Of a stretch of 64,000 bases of DNA, positions 28,714-35,699 are shown piece by piece. Under the pieces are notes generated by a model. That model was not told where the DNA came from. It saw nothing but the letters and a program-made list of their open reading frames with translations, and did no database searches. Origin of the DNA: Mucilaginibacter galii (lineage in GTDB: Bacteria; Bacteroidota; Bacteroidia; Sphingobacteriales; Sphingobacteriaceae); assembly GCF_014635825.1 (NCBI RefSeq), contig NZ_BMDO01000008.1, forward strand, positions 62,001 through 126,000, read 5' to 3'. The translations under genes were made by a program, and so were the position numbers. Positions within the stretch are counted from its first letter, which is position 1, and each line of letters begins with the position of its first letter.

Positions 28714-31479
28714 ATGAGAATATTTAAATATATAAAGCATTTTTCAGGGGTTTTAGTGAGCATTATGATGCTGACTGGCTACGCCTTTGCCGCCGATATT
28801 CAGCTGCAAAACCTGCGCTGTGAAATGTTGTTCAATCCGCAGGGAATAGATGTAACGGCACCCCGCCTGAGCTGGCAGCTCACGGGCAGTGGCCGTAACA
28901 TTCAGCAAACGGCTTACGAAATTCTGGTAGCTTCATCGGCAGCCAAACTGGCCGCTAACCAGGGCGATCTGTGGACGTCGGGAAAGGTATCTTCCAACGA
29001 ATCAATCATGGTAGCTTATAAAGGAAAGGCGCTAAAAAGCGGTACTGCCTGCTACTGGAAAGTGAAAGTATATACCAACAACGGCGTAAGCAGCTGGAGC
29101 GCACCCGCCAAATGGAGTGTAGGTCTGCTTAATGCCGCCGACTGGAAAGCCAAATGGATAGGTTACGAAAAAGGTTTCCCTTGGGATAGTATTGCTAAAT
29201 TTTCAAGACTTTCGGCCCGCTACTTCCGAAAGGAGTTTACATCGGCAGCAAAGGTAAAAAGGGCAACGGCTTATATATCGGGTTTGGGTCACTATGAATT
29301 GTATCTCAACGGTAAATACATTGGCAACGAGGTACTGACCCAAATGCCAACTGATTATAATAAATCTGTACAATACAGCACATACGATGTTACCGCCGAT
29401 GTTAAGCAGGGCAAAAATGCCATTGCCAATGTGTTAGGAAACGGGCGTTACTTTACCATGCGCCCTATATACAAACCCAAAAAAGTAAAAGAGTTTGGCT
29501 TCCCCAAAATGCTGCTGCAACTGGATGTGGAGTATGAAGACGGCCACCACCAGTTAGTCATAAGCGACCAAACTTGGCGTATGACCGCCGATGGCCCGAT
29601 CCGCACCAATAATGAGTACGATGGCGAAGAATATGATGCCACTAAAGAACTACCCGGCTGGAATAAGATCGGCTTCAATGATACCAAATGGCTGAAACCG
29701 CAGCTAACCCCTGTACCAACCGGCAAGTTAGTTGCCCAAATGAGCGAACCCATCAAGGTAATGCAAACCCTGAAGCCACAAAAGTTGGCGGAGCTTAAAC
29801 CCGGCACCTGGATTATGGATATGGGCCAAAACATGACCGGCTGGATCAAGCTGAAAGTAAAAGGCAAACGCGGCGACAAAGTAACCCTACGCTTTGCAGA
29901 AACCCTGGAAAAAGACGGCAGCCTGTATACCGCCAACCTGCGCGACGCTAAAGTAACTGACACCTATGCCCTTAAAGGCGGTGCGGAAGAAACGTGGCAT
30001 CCGGTATTCGTATTTCATGGTTTCCGTTATGTAGAAATTACCGGCTATCCCGGCAAACTAAAAGAGAGTGATTTTGTGGGTGAGGTAGTATACGATGCAC
30101 TGGCTACCATCGGTGAGTTTGAAACATCGAACGCTACTATTAACCAGGTTTATAAAAATACATGGTGGGGCGTCGCCGGTAACTATAAAGGCATGCCCAT
30201 TGATTGCCCGCAACGCAACGAGCGCATGCCCTGGCTGGGTGATAGGGCCACCGGCTCATTAGGTGAAAGCTTTATTTTTGATAACCAAAAGCTGTATGCC
30301 AAATGGTTGAACGATATTGAAGAAGCCCAAACACCCGAAGGTGCCATCCCCGATGTAGCCCCGGCTTACTGGAACTATTACAGCGATAACATGACCTGGC
30401 CCGGCACATACATCCTCATTGCCGATATGCTGTACAAGCAATATGGCGATGTGCGCCCAATTGAAAAGCATTACCCTTCCATGAAAAAATGGTTAACCTA
30501 CATGCAAACCAAATACATGAAGGATTACATCCTCACCAAAGATAAATACGGTGACTGGTGCGTTCCTCCCGAATCACCGGAGCTCATTCACGCTAAAGAT
30601 TCATCGCGCACCACTAACGGGCAACTCATTGCTACGGCCTACTATCACCGTATGTTGTTCCTGATGAAACGCTTTGCCAAAATGTTAGGTAAAGAGGATG
30701 ATGCCAAGGCTTATTCGGCGTTGTCGTTAAAAATTGCGGACGCGTTTAATACCAAGTTTTACAACACGCAAACACAACAATATGACAATGGTACGGTAAC
30801 TGCCAACTTGCTGCCGCTATACTTTGATATTACCCCGGTAAATAACCGTAAGGCAGTATTCAATAACATAGTGAAGCGGATAACCACTATTGATAATAAC
30901 CATATTGCCACCGGTGTTATTGGTACCCAATGGCTCATGCGCGGCTTAACCGAATATGGTCGCCCCGATTTAGCCTACCGCATTGCTACCAATAAAGATT
31001 ACCCAAGCTGGGGCTACATGGCCGAGCGTGGTGCCACCACCATATGGGAGCTCTGGAACGGTGATACCGCCAATCCCAGCATGAACTCGGGTAACCACGT
31101 GATGTTACTGGGTGATCTGATCGTTTGGTATTATCAAAATTTGGCAGCCATTAAAGCAGGGATAAACCAGCCGGGCTTCAAACAGGTGATAATGAAACCT
31201 ATAATGACCAATGGATTAGACTTTGTAAAAGCCAGTTATAAAACGCCATACGGAATTGTAAAAAGCGAGTGGAAAAAAGACAAAGATTTTACCTGGAACA
31301 TCACCATTCCGGCCAATGCTACGGCGCTTATTTCAATTCCTGCAAAATCGGTTGATGGGATTACCGAAGGAGGAAAGAAAGCGGCCGAAGCGGAAGGACT
31401 AAAGTTTGTAAAAATGGATGGCGATTATGCTGTTTACGAAGCAGGGTCGGGTGAGTATAAATTCAAATCGGTATTTTAA
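28714..31479 (+). CDS. alpha-L-rhamnosidase GH78, complete
   Basis: This is a 921-residue exported enzyme (signal peptide to about residue 27, GYAFAA). Domain order is typical of GH78: N-terminal fibronectin-like (DVTAPRLSWQLTGSGRNIQQ, ~45-130), two beta-sandwich domains including the lectin-like one (ATAYISGLGHYELYLNGKYI), then the (alpha/alpha)6 barrel from about 470. The general acid is Glu503 in DCPQRNERMPWLGD, and WGYMAERGATTIWELWNGD near 770 carries the second catalytic Glu region. The C-terminal sandwich (VKASYKTPYGIVKSEWKKD) closes it. It removes terminal alpha-L-rhamnose. It starts 2 bp after GH2, and the sialidase-like gene begins 13 bp after its stop. Confidence 0.92.
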   Translation: MRIFKYIKHFSGVLVSIMMLTGYAFAADIQLQNLRCEMLFNPQGIDVTAPRLSWQLTGSGRNIQQTAYEILVASSAAKLAANQGDLWTSGKVSSNESIMVAYKGKALKSGTACYWKVKVYTNNGVSSWSAPAKWSVGLLNAADWKAKWIGYEKGFPWDSIAKFSRLSARYFRKEFTSAAKVKRATAYISGLGHYELYLNGKYIGNEVLTQMPTDYNKSVQYSTYDVTADVKQGKNAIANVLGNGRYFTMRPIYKPKKVKEFGFPKMLLQLDVEYEDGHHQLVISDQTWRMTADGPIRTNNEYDGEEYDATKELPGWNKIGFNDTKWLKPQLTPVPTGKLVAQMSEPIKVMQTLKPQKLAELKPGTWIMDMGQNMTGWIKLKVKGKRGDKVTLRFAETLEKDGSLYTANLRDAKVTDTYALKGGAEETWHPVFVFHGFRYVEITGYPGKLKESDFVGEVVYDALATIGEFETSNATINQVYKNTWWGVAGNYKGMPIDCPQRNERMPWLGDRATGSLGESFIFDNQKLYAKWLNDIEEAQTPEGAIPDVAPAYWNYYSDNMTWPGTYILIADMLYKQYGDVRPIEKHYPSMKKWLTYMQTKYMKDYILTKDKYGDWCVPPESPELIHAKDSSRTTNGQLIATAYYHRMLFLMKRFAKMLGKEDDAKAYSALSLKIADAFNTKFYNTQTQQYDNGTVTANLLPLYFDITPVNNRKAVFNNIVKRITTIDNNHIATGVIGTQWLMRGLTEYGRPDLAYRIATNKDYPSWGYMAERGATTIWELWNGDTANPSMNSGNHVMLLGDLIVWYYQNLAAIKAGINQPGFKQVIMKPIMTNGLDFVKASYKTPYGIVKSEWKKDKDFTWNITIPANATALISIPAKSVDGITEGGKKAAEAEGLKFVKMDGDYAVYEAGSGEYKFKSVF

Positions 31480-31492
31480 CAACGGGAGGGAT

Positions 31493-32638
31493 ATGAATAT
31501 TATGGGTCGATTTTCTTATATATTTTTTGGATTACTGTGTTATGCCGGTTCAATCCGTGCGCAAACTATAAGCAACCCCTGGCGTTCGGGTATTGTTACC
31601 GATGAGTTTATTTACGAAACAGCGCCCTACAAAGAATGTCATTCGGCCACCATTGCCGAAACACCTCAAGGTTTGGTAGCATCGTGGTTTGGCGGCACCA
31701 AAGAGCGTAACCCCGATGTATGTATTTGGGTGAGCCGCAAGGTCAACGGCAAATGGACCGAAGGTATCAATGTGGCCAACGGCATACAAAACGATACACT
31801 GCGCTATCCATGCTGGAACCCCGTGTTATTTCAGATCCCTAAAGGTGATTTGATGTTGTTTTACAAAATAGGACCAAGCCCCTCTACCTGGAAAGGCTAT
31901 TTAAAAACGTCAAAAGATGGTGGCAAAACGTGGTCGGCCCAGCAGGCTTTGCCCGAGGGTTATTTAGGTCCAATCAAAAATAAGCCGGTATTGATAGACA
32001 AAAACTTGTTTTGTCCAACCAGCACCGAGGGCAAAGGCGGCTGGCGAATCCATTTTGAAGTAACGCCCGATTTTGGTAAAACCTGGAAACAGGTTGAAGT
32101 AGCTAAAGGGCCTGATTCTTTGGAAGGTATACAACCCAGTATTTTAAAATATAAAGATGGCCGGCTGCAAATTTTAGCCCGCAGCCGTAACCGCTCAGTA
32201 TTGGAGTCGTGGTCTGCAGACCAGGGGATGACCTGGACGGCTTTGGCAAAAACTAAGTTGCCTAACAACAACTCGGGCACCGATGCCGTGACCATGAAAG
32301 ACGGCCGACAAGTGTTGGTATACAACCATGTGCTGCCGCCAGGCAAACTTGCCAAAGGTGCCCGTACACCGCTGAACGTAGCGGTTAGTAAAGACGGAAA
32401 AACCTGGTACGCAGCTTTGATTTTAGAGGATTCGCCCATTAGCCAATATTCCTATCCATCGGTCATACAAACCGGCGATGGTATGCTGCACTTCGTATAC
32501 ACGTGGCGCCGCCAACGCATTAAATATGCCGTGGTTAATCCTAAGAAGATGAAATTGGTGGAAATTAAGAACGGCGAATGGCCAAAGGTTGAAGGGTATA
32601 CGCTGCCGGAGATTAAGGGTGAAACGAAGGATTTGTAG
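31493..32638 (+). CDS. exported BNR/sialidase-like propeller protein (exo-alpha-sialidase family fold)
   Basis: This protein has 381 residues from ATG 31493, preceded by GGGAGGG; an ATG at 31418 lies within the GH78 gene and would put 25 extra residues before the signal peptide (MGRFSYIFFGLLCYAGSIRA). It has a BNR_2-type six-bladed propeller: HSATIAETPQGLVASWFGGT near residue 50, PCWNPVLFQIPKGDLMLFYK, and four Asp-box-like turns (SKDGGKTWS, TPDFGKTWK, SADQGMTWT, SKDGKTWYA). Real sialidases of this clan cleave 2-keto-ulosonic acids; in plant material that would be Kdo or Dha of rhamnogalacturonan II rather than sialic acid (inference). An activity on other sugars, as in rhamnosidase-like BNR proteins, is an alternative. 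It is the last gene of the tight operon. Confidence 0.7.
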   Translation: MNIMGRFSYIFFGLLCYAGSIRAQTISNPWRSGIVTDEFIYETAPYKECHSATIAETPQGLVASWFGGTKERNPDVCIWVSRKVNGKWTEGINVANGIQNDTLRYPCWNPVLFQIPKGDLMLFYKIGPSPSTWKGYLKTSKDGGKTWSAQQALPEGYLGPIKNKPVLIDKNLFCPTSTEGKGGWRIHFEVTPDFGKTWKQVEVAKGPDSLEGIQPSILKYKDGRLQILARSRNRSVLESWSADQGMTWTALAKTKLPNNNSGTDAVTMKDGRQVLVYNHVLPPGKLAKGARTPLNVAVSKDGKTWYAALILEDSPISQYSYPSVIQTGDGMLHFVYTWRRQRIKYAVVNPKKMKLVEIKNGEWPKVEGYTLPEIKGETKDL

Positions 32639-32672
32639 CCCCCAGCCTCCTAACAGGGGAGTGGGAGTTAAA
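32637..32672. repeat. G/C-run repeat family D, degenerate copy
   Basis: The sequence CCCCCAGCCTCCTAACAGGG followed by GAGTGGGAG begins at the stop codon of the BNR gene. It resembles the C-run/G-run hairpins at 41122-41154 and 43484-43518 and is a common type of dispersed repeat in this group. Confidence 0.45.
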
Positions 32673-32713
32673 AATAGCAGTTTTTAATAACTACCAGGGC
32701 AATGTAACACTAT

Positions 32714-32799
32714 ATGTCATTGCGAGGAGCGATAGTGACGTGGCAATCCCATTGAGATGGGTTTGGAGGAGATTGCCACGCTATTGCTCGCAATGACAT
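32714..32799. repeat. palindromic repeat family A, copy 2
   Basis: This is an 86-bp palindrome with perfect 13-bp arms ATGTCATTGCGAG (32714-32726) and CTCGCAATGACAT (32787-32799). The inner arms TGGCAATC (32751-32758 region) and GATTGCCA (32771-32778) also pair. It lies directly before the esterase gene (start 32815). The same outer arms occur at 21650-21740. Confidence 0.9.
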
Positions 32800-32814
32800 A
32801 TTTATAAAATTAAA

Positions 32815-34212
32815 ATGTTAAACTACATCAAAATAAGTCTGATCAATACATGTCTCCTCATAGGAGGTACCCATGCTTTTGCTCAAACCAATAATTCAGA
32901 TAACGACTACAAAAAGCCACTAAAACAGGTACTTGCCGAAATACAGGATAGGTTTCATGTGCAGGTAAAGTACTCTGAAGATATGGTGAAAGACCGCTTT
33001 GTGCCTTATGCCGATTGGCGCTATAAACCTACCGCAGCCAAAACTCTGGCGGCGGTTTTAGCCCCTTTAGATATGAAGGTGAACGAAGAAGGACCTAACG
33101 CTTTCAAACTAAAATACTATGAGTATTCGCGCATAACGCCCGAAGAAGGTCGTGAAAAGCTGGCTTACCTGTCGTCGTTTTATCATGATAAAGCCAGTTG
33201 GGAGAAACGAAAATACGACCTGCGCCCGTGTATGTTGCAGGCGCTGCAATTGTCGCCCATGCCGGCCAAACCTGCGTCCAAACCTATCATTACCAACAAG
33301 CGGGTAATGGATGGGTACACCATTGAAAATATTGCCATTGAGACCTTACCGGGTGTTTATGTATGCGGTTCGTTATATAAACCTTTGAAAATTAAGGGTA
33401 AAATACCGGTAGTGCTTTGTCCCGACGGGCACTTTGGCGATGGCCGCTACCGTGCCGACGGACAGTACCGCTACGCCACGCTGGCCCGTATGGGCGCTAT
33501 GGCTATCAGTTATGATCTGTTTGCCTGGGGCGAATCGCTGCTGCAATTCAAAGGTGAAGATCATCGCCGTAGCTTAGCCATGACGGTGCAGGCCCTGAAC
33601 AGTTTCCGCATACTCGATTACCTGCTGTCGCTTAAAGAAGCTGACCCTAACCGCGTGGCCATTACGGGCGCTTCGGGCGGGGGCAGCCAAACCATGTTGA
33701 TTACCGCGTTGGATGATCGCATTAAGCTAAGTGTACCAGTAGTGATGTTATCCAGCTATTTTTCGGGCGGATGCCCCTGCGAAAGCGGTCAGCCCGTGCA
33801 CTTGTGCGGCGGCGGTACCAATAACGATGAACTGGCCGCTATGGCTGCACCGAGGCCGCAACTGGTCATATCTGATGGGGGCGACTGGTCTGCCAACGTA
33901 CCCGACACAGATTTGCCCTACCTGCAAAAAATATACGGCTACTACGGCAAACCCGAAATGGTTCAAAATGCACATTTTCCTAAAGAGGGGCACGACTACG
34001 GCAAATCTAAACGACTGGCTATGTATGACTTTGTGGCCAGGCAGTTCAAGCTAAACATCAACGCTGTAAAAGGCGCCGACGGTAAGGTGGATGAAAGTAA
34101 AGTAACTATTGAAAAATTTCCGGCGCAATACGTATTTGGTGCTAACGGTGAAAATTTGCCTAAGAATGCGATACATGGGTTTGGGGAGTTGGAAAGGCTG
34201 TTTGCAAAGTAA
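32815..34212 (+). CDS. exported alpha/beta-hydrolase (acetylesterase-like) with N-terminal STN/DUF4974-like domain
   Basis: This is a 465-residue protein; the signal peptide ends near GGTHAFAQ (residue 24). Residues ~33-102 (PLKQVLAEIQDRFHVQVKYS, TAAKTLAAVLAPLDMKVNEE) have the beta-alpha-beta pattern of STN or DUF4974 domains, which normally sit in TonB receptors, secretins or FecR regulators. Residues ~165-440 are an alpha/beta-hydrolase of the acetyl-xylan-esterase/dienelactone type: nucleophile Ser287 in ITGASGGGSQT, probable Asp354 in LVISDGGDW, His393 in PKEGHDYGK. A Cys/Gly-rich insertion (SGGCPCESGQPVHLCGGGT) near 320 is unusual. It likely deacylates pectin oligosaccharides in the periplasm. 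It is flanked by palindromic repeats, so probably has its own transcript ends. Confidence 0.75.
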   Translation: MLNYIKISLINTCLLIGGTHAFAQTNNSDNDYKKPLKQVLAEIQDRFHVQVKYSEDMVKDRFVPYADWRYKPTAAKTLAAVLAPLDMKVNEEGPNAFKLKYYEYSRITPEEGREKLAYLSSFYHDKASWEKRKYDLRPCMLQALQLSPMPAKPASKPIITNKRVMDGYTIENIAIETLPGVYVCGSLYKPLKIKGKIPVVLCPDGHFGDGRYRADGQYRYATLARMGAMAISYDLFAWGESLLQFKGEDHRRSLAMTVQALNSFRILDYLLSLKEADPNRVAITGASGGGSQTMLITALDDRIKLSVPVVMLSSYFSGGCPCESGQPVHLCGGGTNNDELAAMAAPRPQLVISDGGDWSANVPDTDLPYLQKIYGYYGKPEMVQNAHFPKEGHDYGKSKRLAMYDFVARQFKLNINAVKGADGKVDESKVTIEKFPAQYVFGANGENLPKNAIHGFGELERLFAK

Positions 34213-34280
34213 GAGCCCTTCTTAAATCCTACCTGGGGAGGGAGGACTTAAAATGAGAGGTGGAAACATAACCAACTTAT

Positions 34281-34341
34281 CAGTCTGAGCTTGTCGAAGA
34301 CTTAGCAAAACGGTGGAATGCTTCGACAAACTCAGCATGAG
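34281..34341. repeat. palindromic repeat family C, copy 1
   Basis: CAGTCTGAGCTTGTCGAAG (34281-34299) pairs with CTTCGACAAACTCAGCATG (34321-34339) with a few mismatches. The sequence is shared with copies at 34414-34479 and 35426-35489. Confidence 0.85.
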
Positions 34342-34413
34342 ATACCGCATTAGATAGGAGCGGGTGAGGTGCTGAAACAAGTCTTACATTACAGGAACAA
34401 TATTATAACAAAG

Positions 34414-34479
34414 CTGTCAGTCTGAGCTTGTCGAAGACTTAACAGAGCGGCGAATGCTTCGACAGGCTCAGCATGACAG
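34414..34479. repeat. palindromic repeat family C, copy 2
   Basis: CTGTCAGTCTGAGCTTGTCG near 34414 pairs with CGACAGGCTCAGCATGACAG ending at 34479. It lies 15 bp before the next start codon (34495), so the hairpin could affect translation of that gene. Confidence 0.85.
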
Positions 34480-34494
34480 AAGAACAAAAACAAT

Positions 34495-35406
34495 ATGGAA
34501 ACCATTAAACAAACACGGCGCAATTTTATCGCCCAAACTGCCTTACTAACCGGCAGCTTCATGCTGGTCCAAAGTAACTGGGCATCGGTATTTGCAGGTG
34601 CGGCCAAAGGGCAGCGGTACAGGGTAGCCGTAGTGGATCTGATGATTTTGAAACGCCAGAAGTTAGGCGCTTTTCAACTAACCAAAGACATTGGGGCCGA
34701 TGGCGTAGAAGTAGATATGGGGGGCCTGGGCAACCGGCCAACTTTCGAAAGCCAGTTGGCCGATCCTGCCATTCGACAACAATTTTTAGATAAAGCCAAA
34801 GAGCTGAACCTGGAGATATGTTCATTGGCCATGACCGGCTTTTTTGCACAATCGTTTGCCAAACGCGATGGTGTAGACCGTATGGTGCAGGATTGCATCG
34901 ATACCATGAAAGCCATGAATGTTAAGATAGCTTTTTTACCCTTAGGCGTAAACAGCGACCTCACCAAAAACCCGGAACTGCGCCCCGCGGTAATTGAACG
35001 CCTGAAATTAGTTGCACCCAAGGCCGAAGCTGCCGGTGTGGTTATTGGAATAGAAACATCATTAAGCGCAACGGACGAGGCTAAATTGCTGGATGAAGTA
35101 GGCTCAAAGGCTATCAAAAGCTATTTTAATTTTGCCAATGCCTTGGATAACGGCAGGGATGTAAGCGAAGAACTGAAAATATTAGGCAAGAAACGCATCT
35201 GCCAGATTCACTGTAGCAATACCGACGGCGTTTGGCTGCAAAACGACCCAAAAATAGATTTAAAAAAAGTGAAGAAGACCCTGGATAAAATGAAGTGGGA
35301 AGGCTGGCTGGTAATAGAACGCTCGCGCGATGCCAAAGACCCGCGCAACGTAAAGTGGAATTTCAGTGCTAATACGGCGTATGTGAAAGCGGTGTTTCAG
35401 GGGTGA
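34495..35406 (+). CDS. TAT-exported sugar phosphate isomerase/epimerase-like TIM-barrel protein
   Basis: This is a 303-residue protein. The N terminus has a twin-arginine motif (TRRNFIAQTALLTGSFMLV), so export folded through TAT is expected, cleavage near residue 33. The body is an AP-endonuclease-2/xylose-isomerase-like barrel: GADGVEVDMGGLGNRPTFES, LNLEICSLAMTGFFAQSF, AEAAGVVIGIETSLSATDEA with a metal-binding Glu, and RICQIHCSNTDGVW with a probable metal His. Family members isomerise or epimerise sugars, or act as 3-keto-glycoside-processing enzymes together with Gfo/Idh/MocA dehydrogenases; one such dehydrogenase lies 3 kb downstream, though without an export signal. The reaction is not known. 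It is isolated by repeats on both sides. Confidence 0.75.
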   Translation: METIKQTRRNFIAQTALLTGSFMLVQSNWASVFAGAAKGQRYRVAVVDLMILKRQKLGAFQLTKDIGADGVEVDMGGLGNRPTFESQLADPAIRQQFLDKAKELNLEICSLAMTGFFAQSFAKRDGVDRMVQDCIDTMKAMNVKIAFLPLGVNSDLTKNPELRPAVIERLKLVAPKAEAAGVVIGIETSLSATDEAKLLDEVGSKAIKSYFNFANALDNGRDVSEELKILGKKRICQIHCSNTDGVWLQNDPKIDLKKVKKTLDKMKWEGWLVIERSRDAKDPRNVKWNFSANTAYVKAVFQG

Positions 35407-35425
35407 CTTTGGTTTATTAATAAAA

Positions 35426-35489
35426 TGTCAGTCTGAGCTTGTCGAAGACCTGTGCACTTTGCTAAGTCTTCGACAAGCTCAGACTGACA
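35426..35489. repeat. palindromic repeat family C, copy 3 (perfect 24-bp arms)
   Basis: TGTCAGTCTGAGCTTGTCGA extended to 24 bases (35426-35449) is exactly complementary to 35466-35489, loop of 16 bases. It is the best-preserved copy and could act as a bidirectional transcription stop. Confidence 0.92.
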
Positions 35490-35515
35490 AGCCAATTTAC
35501 AATTTTTCATAAAGT

Positions 35516-35559
35516 GGTATTGCGTGCGGTTGCCACGTCGCTATCTCGCGTAATGACAT
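35516..35559. repeat. palindromic repeat family A, half copy (degenerate)
   Basis: GGTTGCCACGTCGCTATCTC followed by GCGTAATGACAT resembles the right half of the family A copy at 32714-32799. The left arm is reduced to GTATTGCG. Confidence 0.6.
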
Positions 35560-35587
35560 GATAGGACTAATAAAAATTAAAAGATAC

Positions 35588-35680
35588 TGTCATCTCGAAC
35601 GATAGTGAGAGATCTTTTCCAATAGTTAGGTGGACAACTCGTCCCCTTGAAAAGATTTCTCGTTATCACTCGAAACGACA
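35588..35680. repeat. palindromic repeat family B, copy 1
   Basis: TGTCATCTCGAACGATAGTG begins the left arm and CGTTATCACTCGAAACGACA ends the right arm; the arms are imperfect complements of ~33 bp. It lies 19 bp before the beta-helix gene. Related copies are at 46813, 50299, 52477 and 53398. Confidence 0.88.
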
Positions 35681-35699
35681 AAGACTAAGTAATAAACGA

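Larger units (their letters stand above)
34213..34494. other. 282-bp gap filled with dispersed repeats
   Basis: No gene is visible. A degenerate C/G-run element (about 34215-34248, ACCTGGGGAGGGAGGAC) and two copies of the family C palindrome (34281-34341 and 34414-34479) occupy most of the space. Confidence 0.6.

Noticed and set aside
29448..29963. 171-codon minus-strand frame within GH78
   Set aside because: Ser/Arg-rich low-complexity translation typical of antisense frames; the GH78 frame is certain.
31418..31492. Longer start of the BNR gene overlapping GH78
   Set aside because: ATG 31493 directly precedes the signal peptide and has GGGAGGG before it; the longer form buries the signal.
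22653..32638. Sialic acid utilisation cluster (sialidase, sialate esterase, NanA-like aldolase, symporter)
   Set aside because: Surrounding enzymes are pectin-specific and no N-acetylmannosamine genes occur; family names are historical.
32714..32799. Insertion sequence or MITE with target duplication
   Set aside because: No transposase and no clear direct repeat of a target site next to the palindromes; REP-like element is the safer call.
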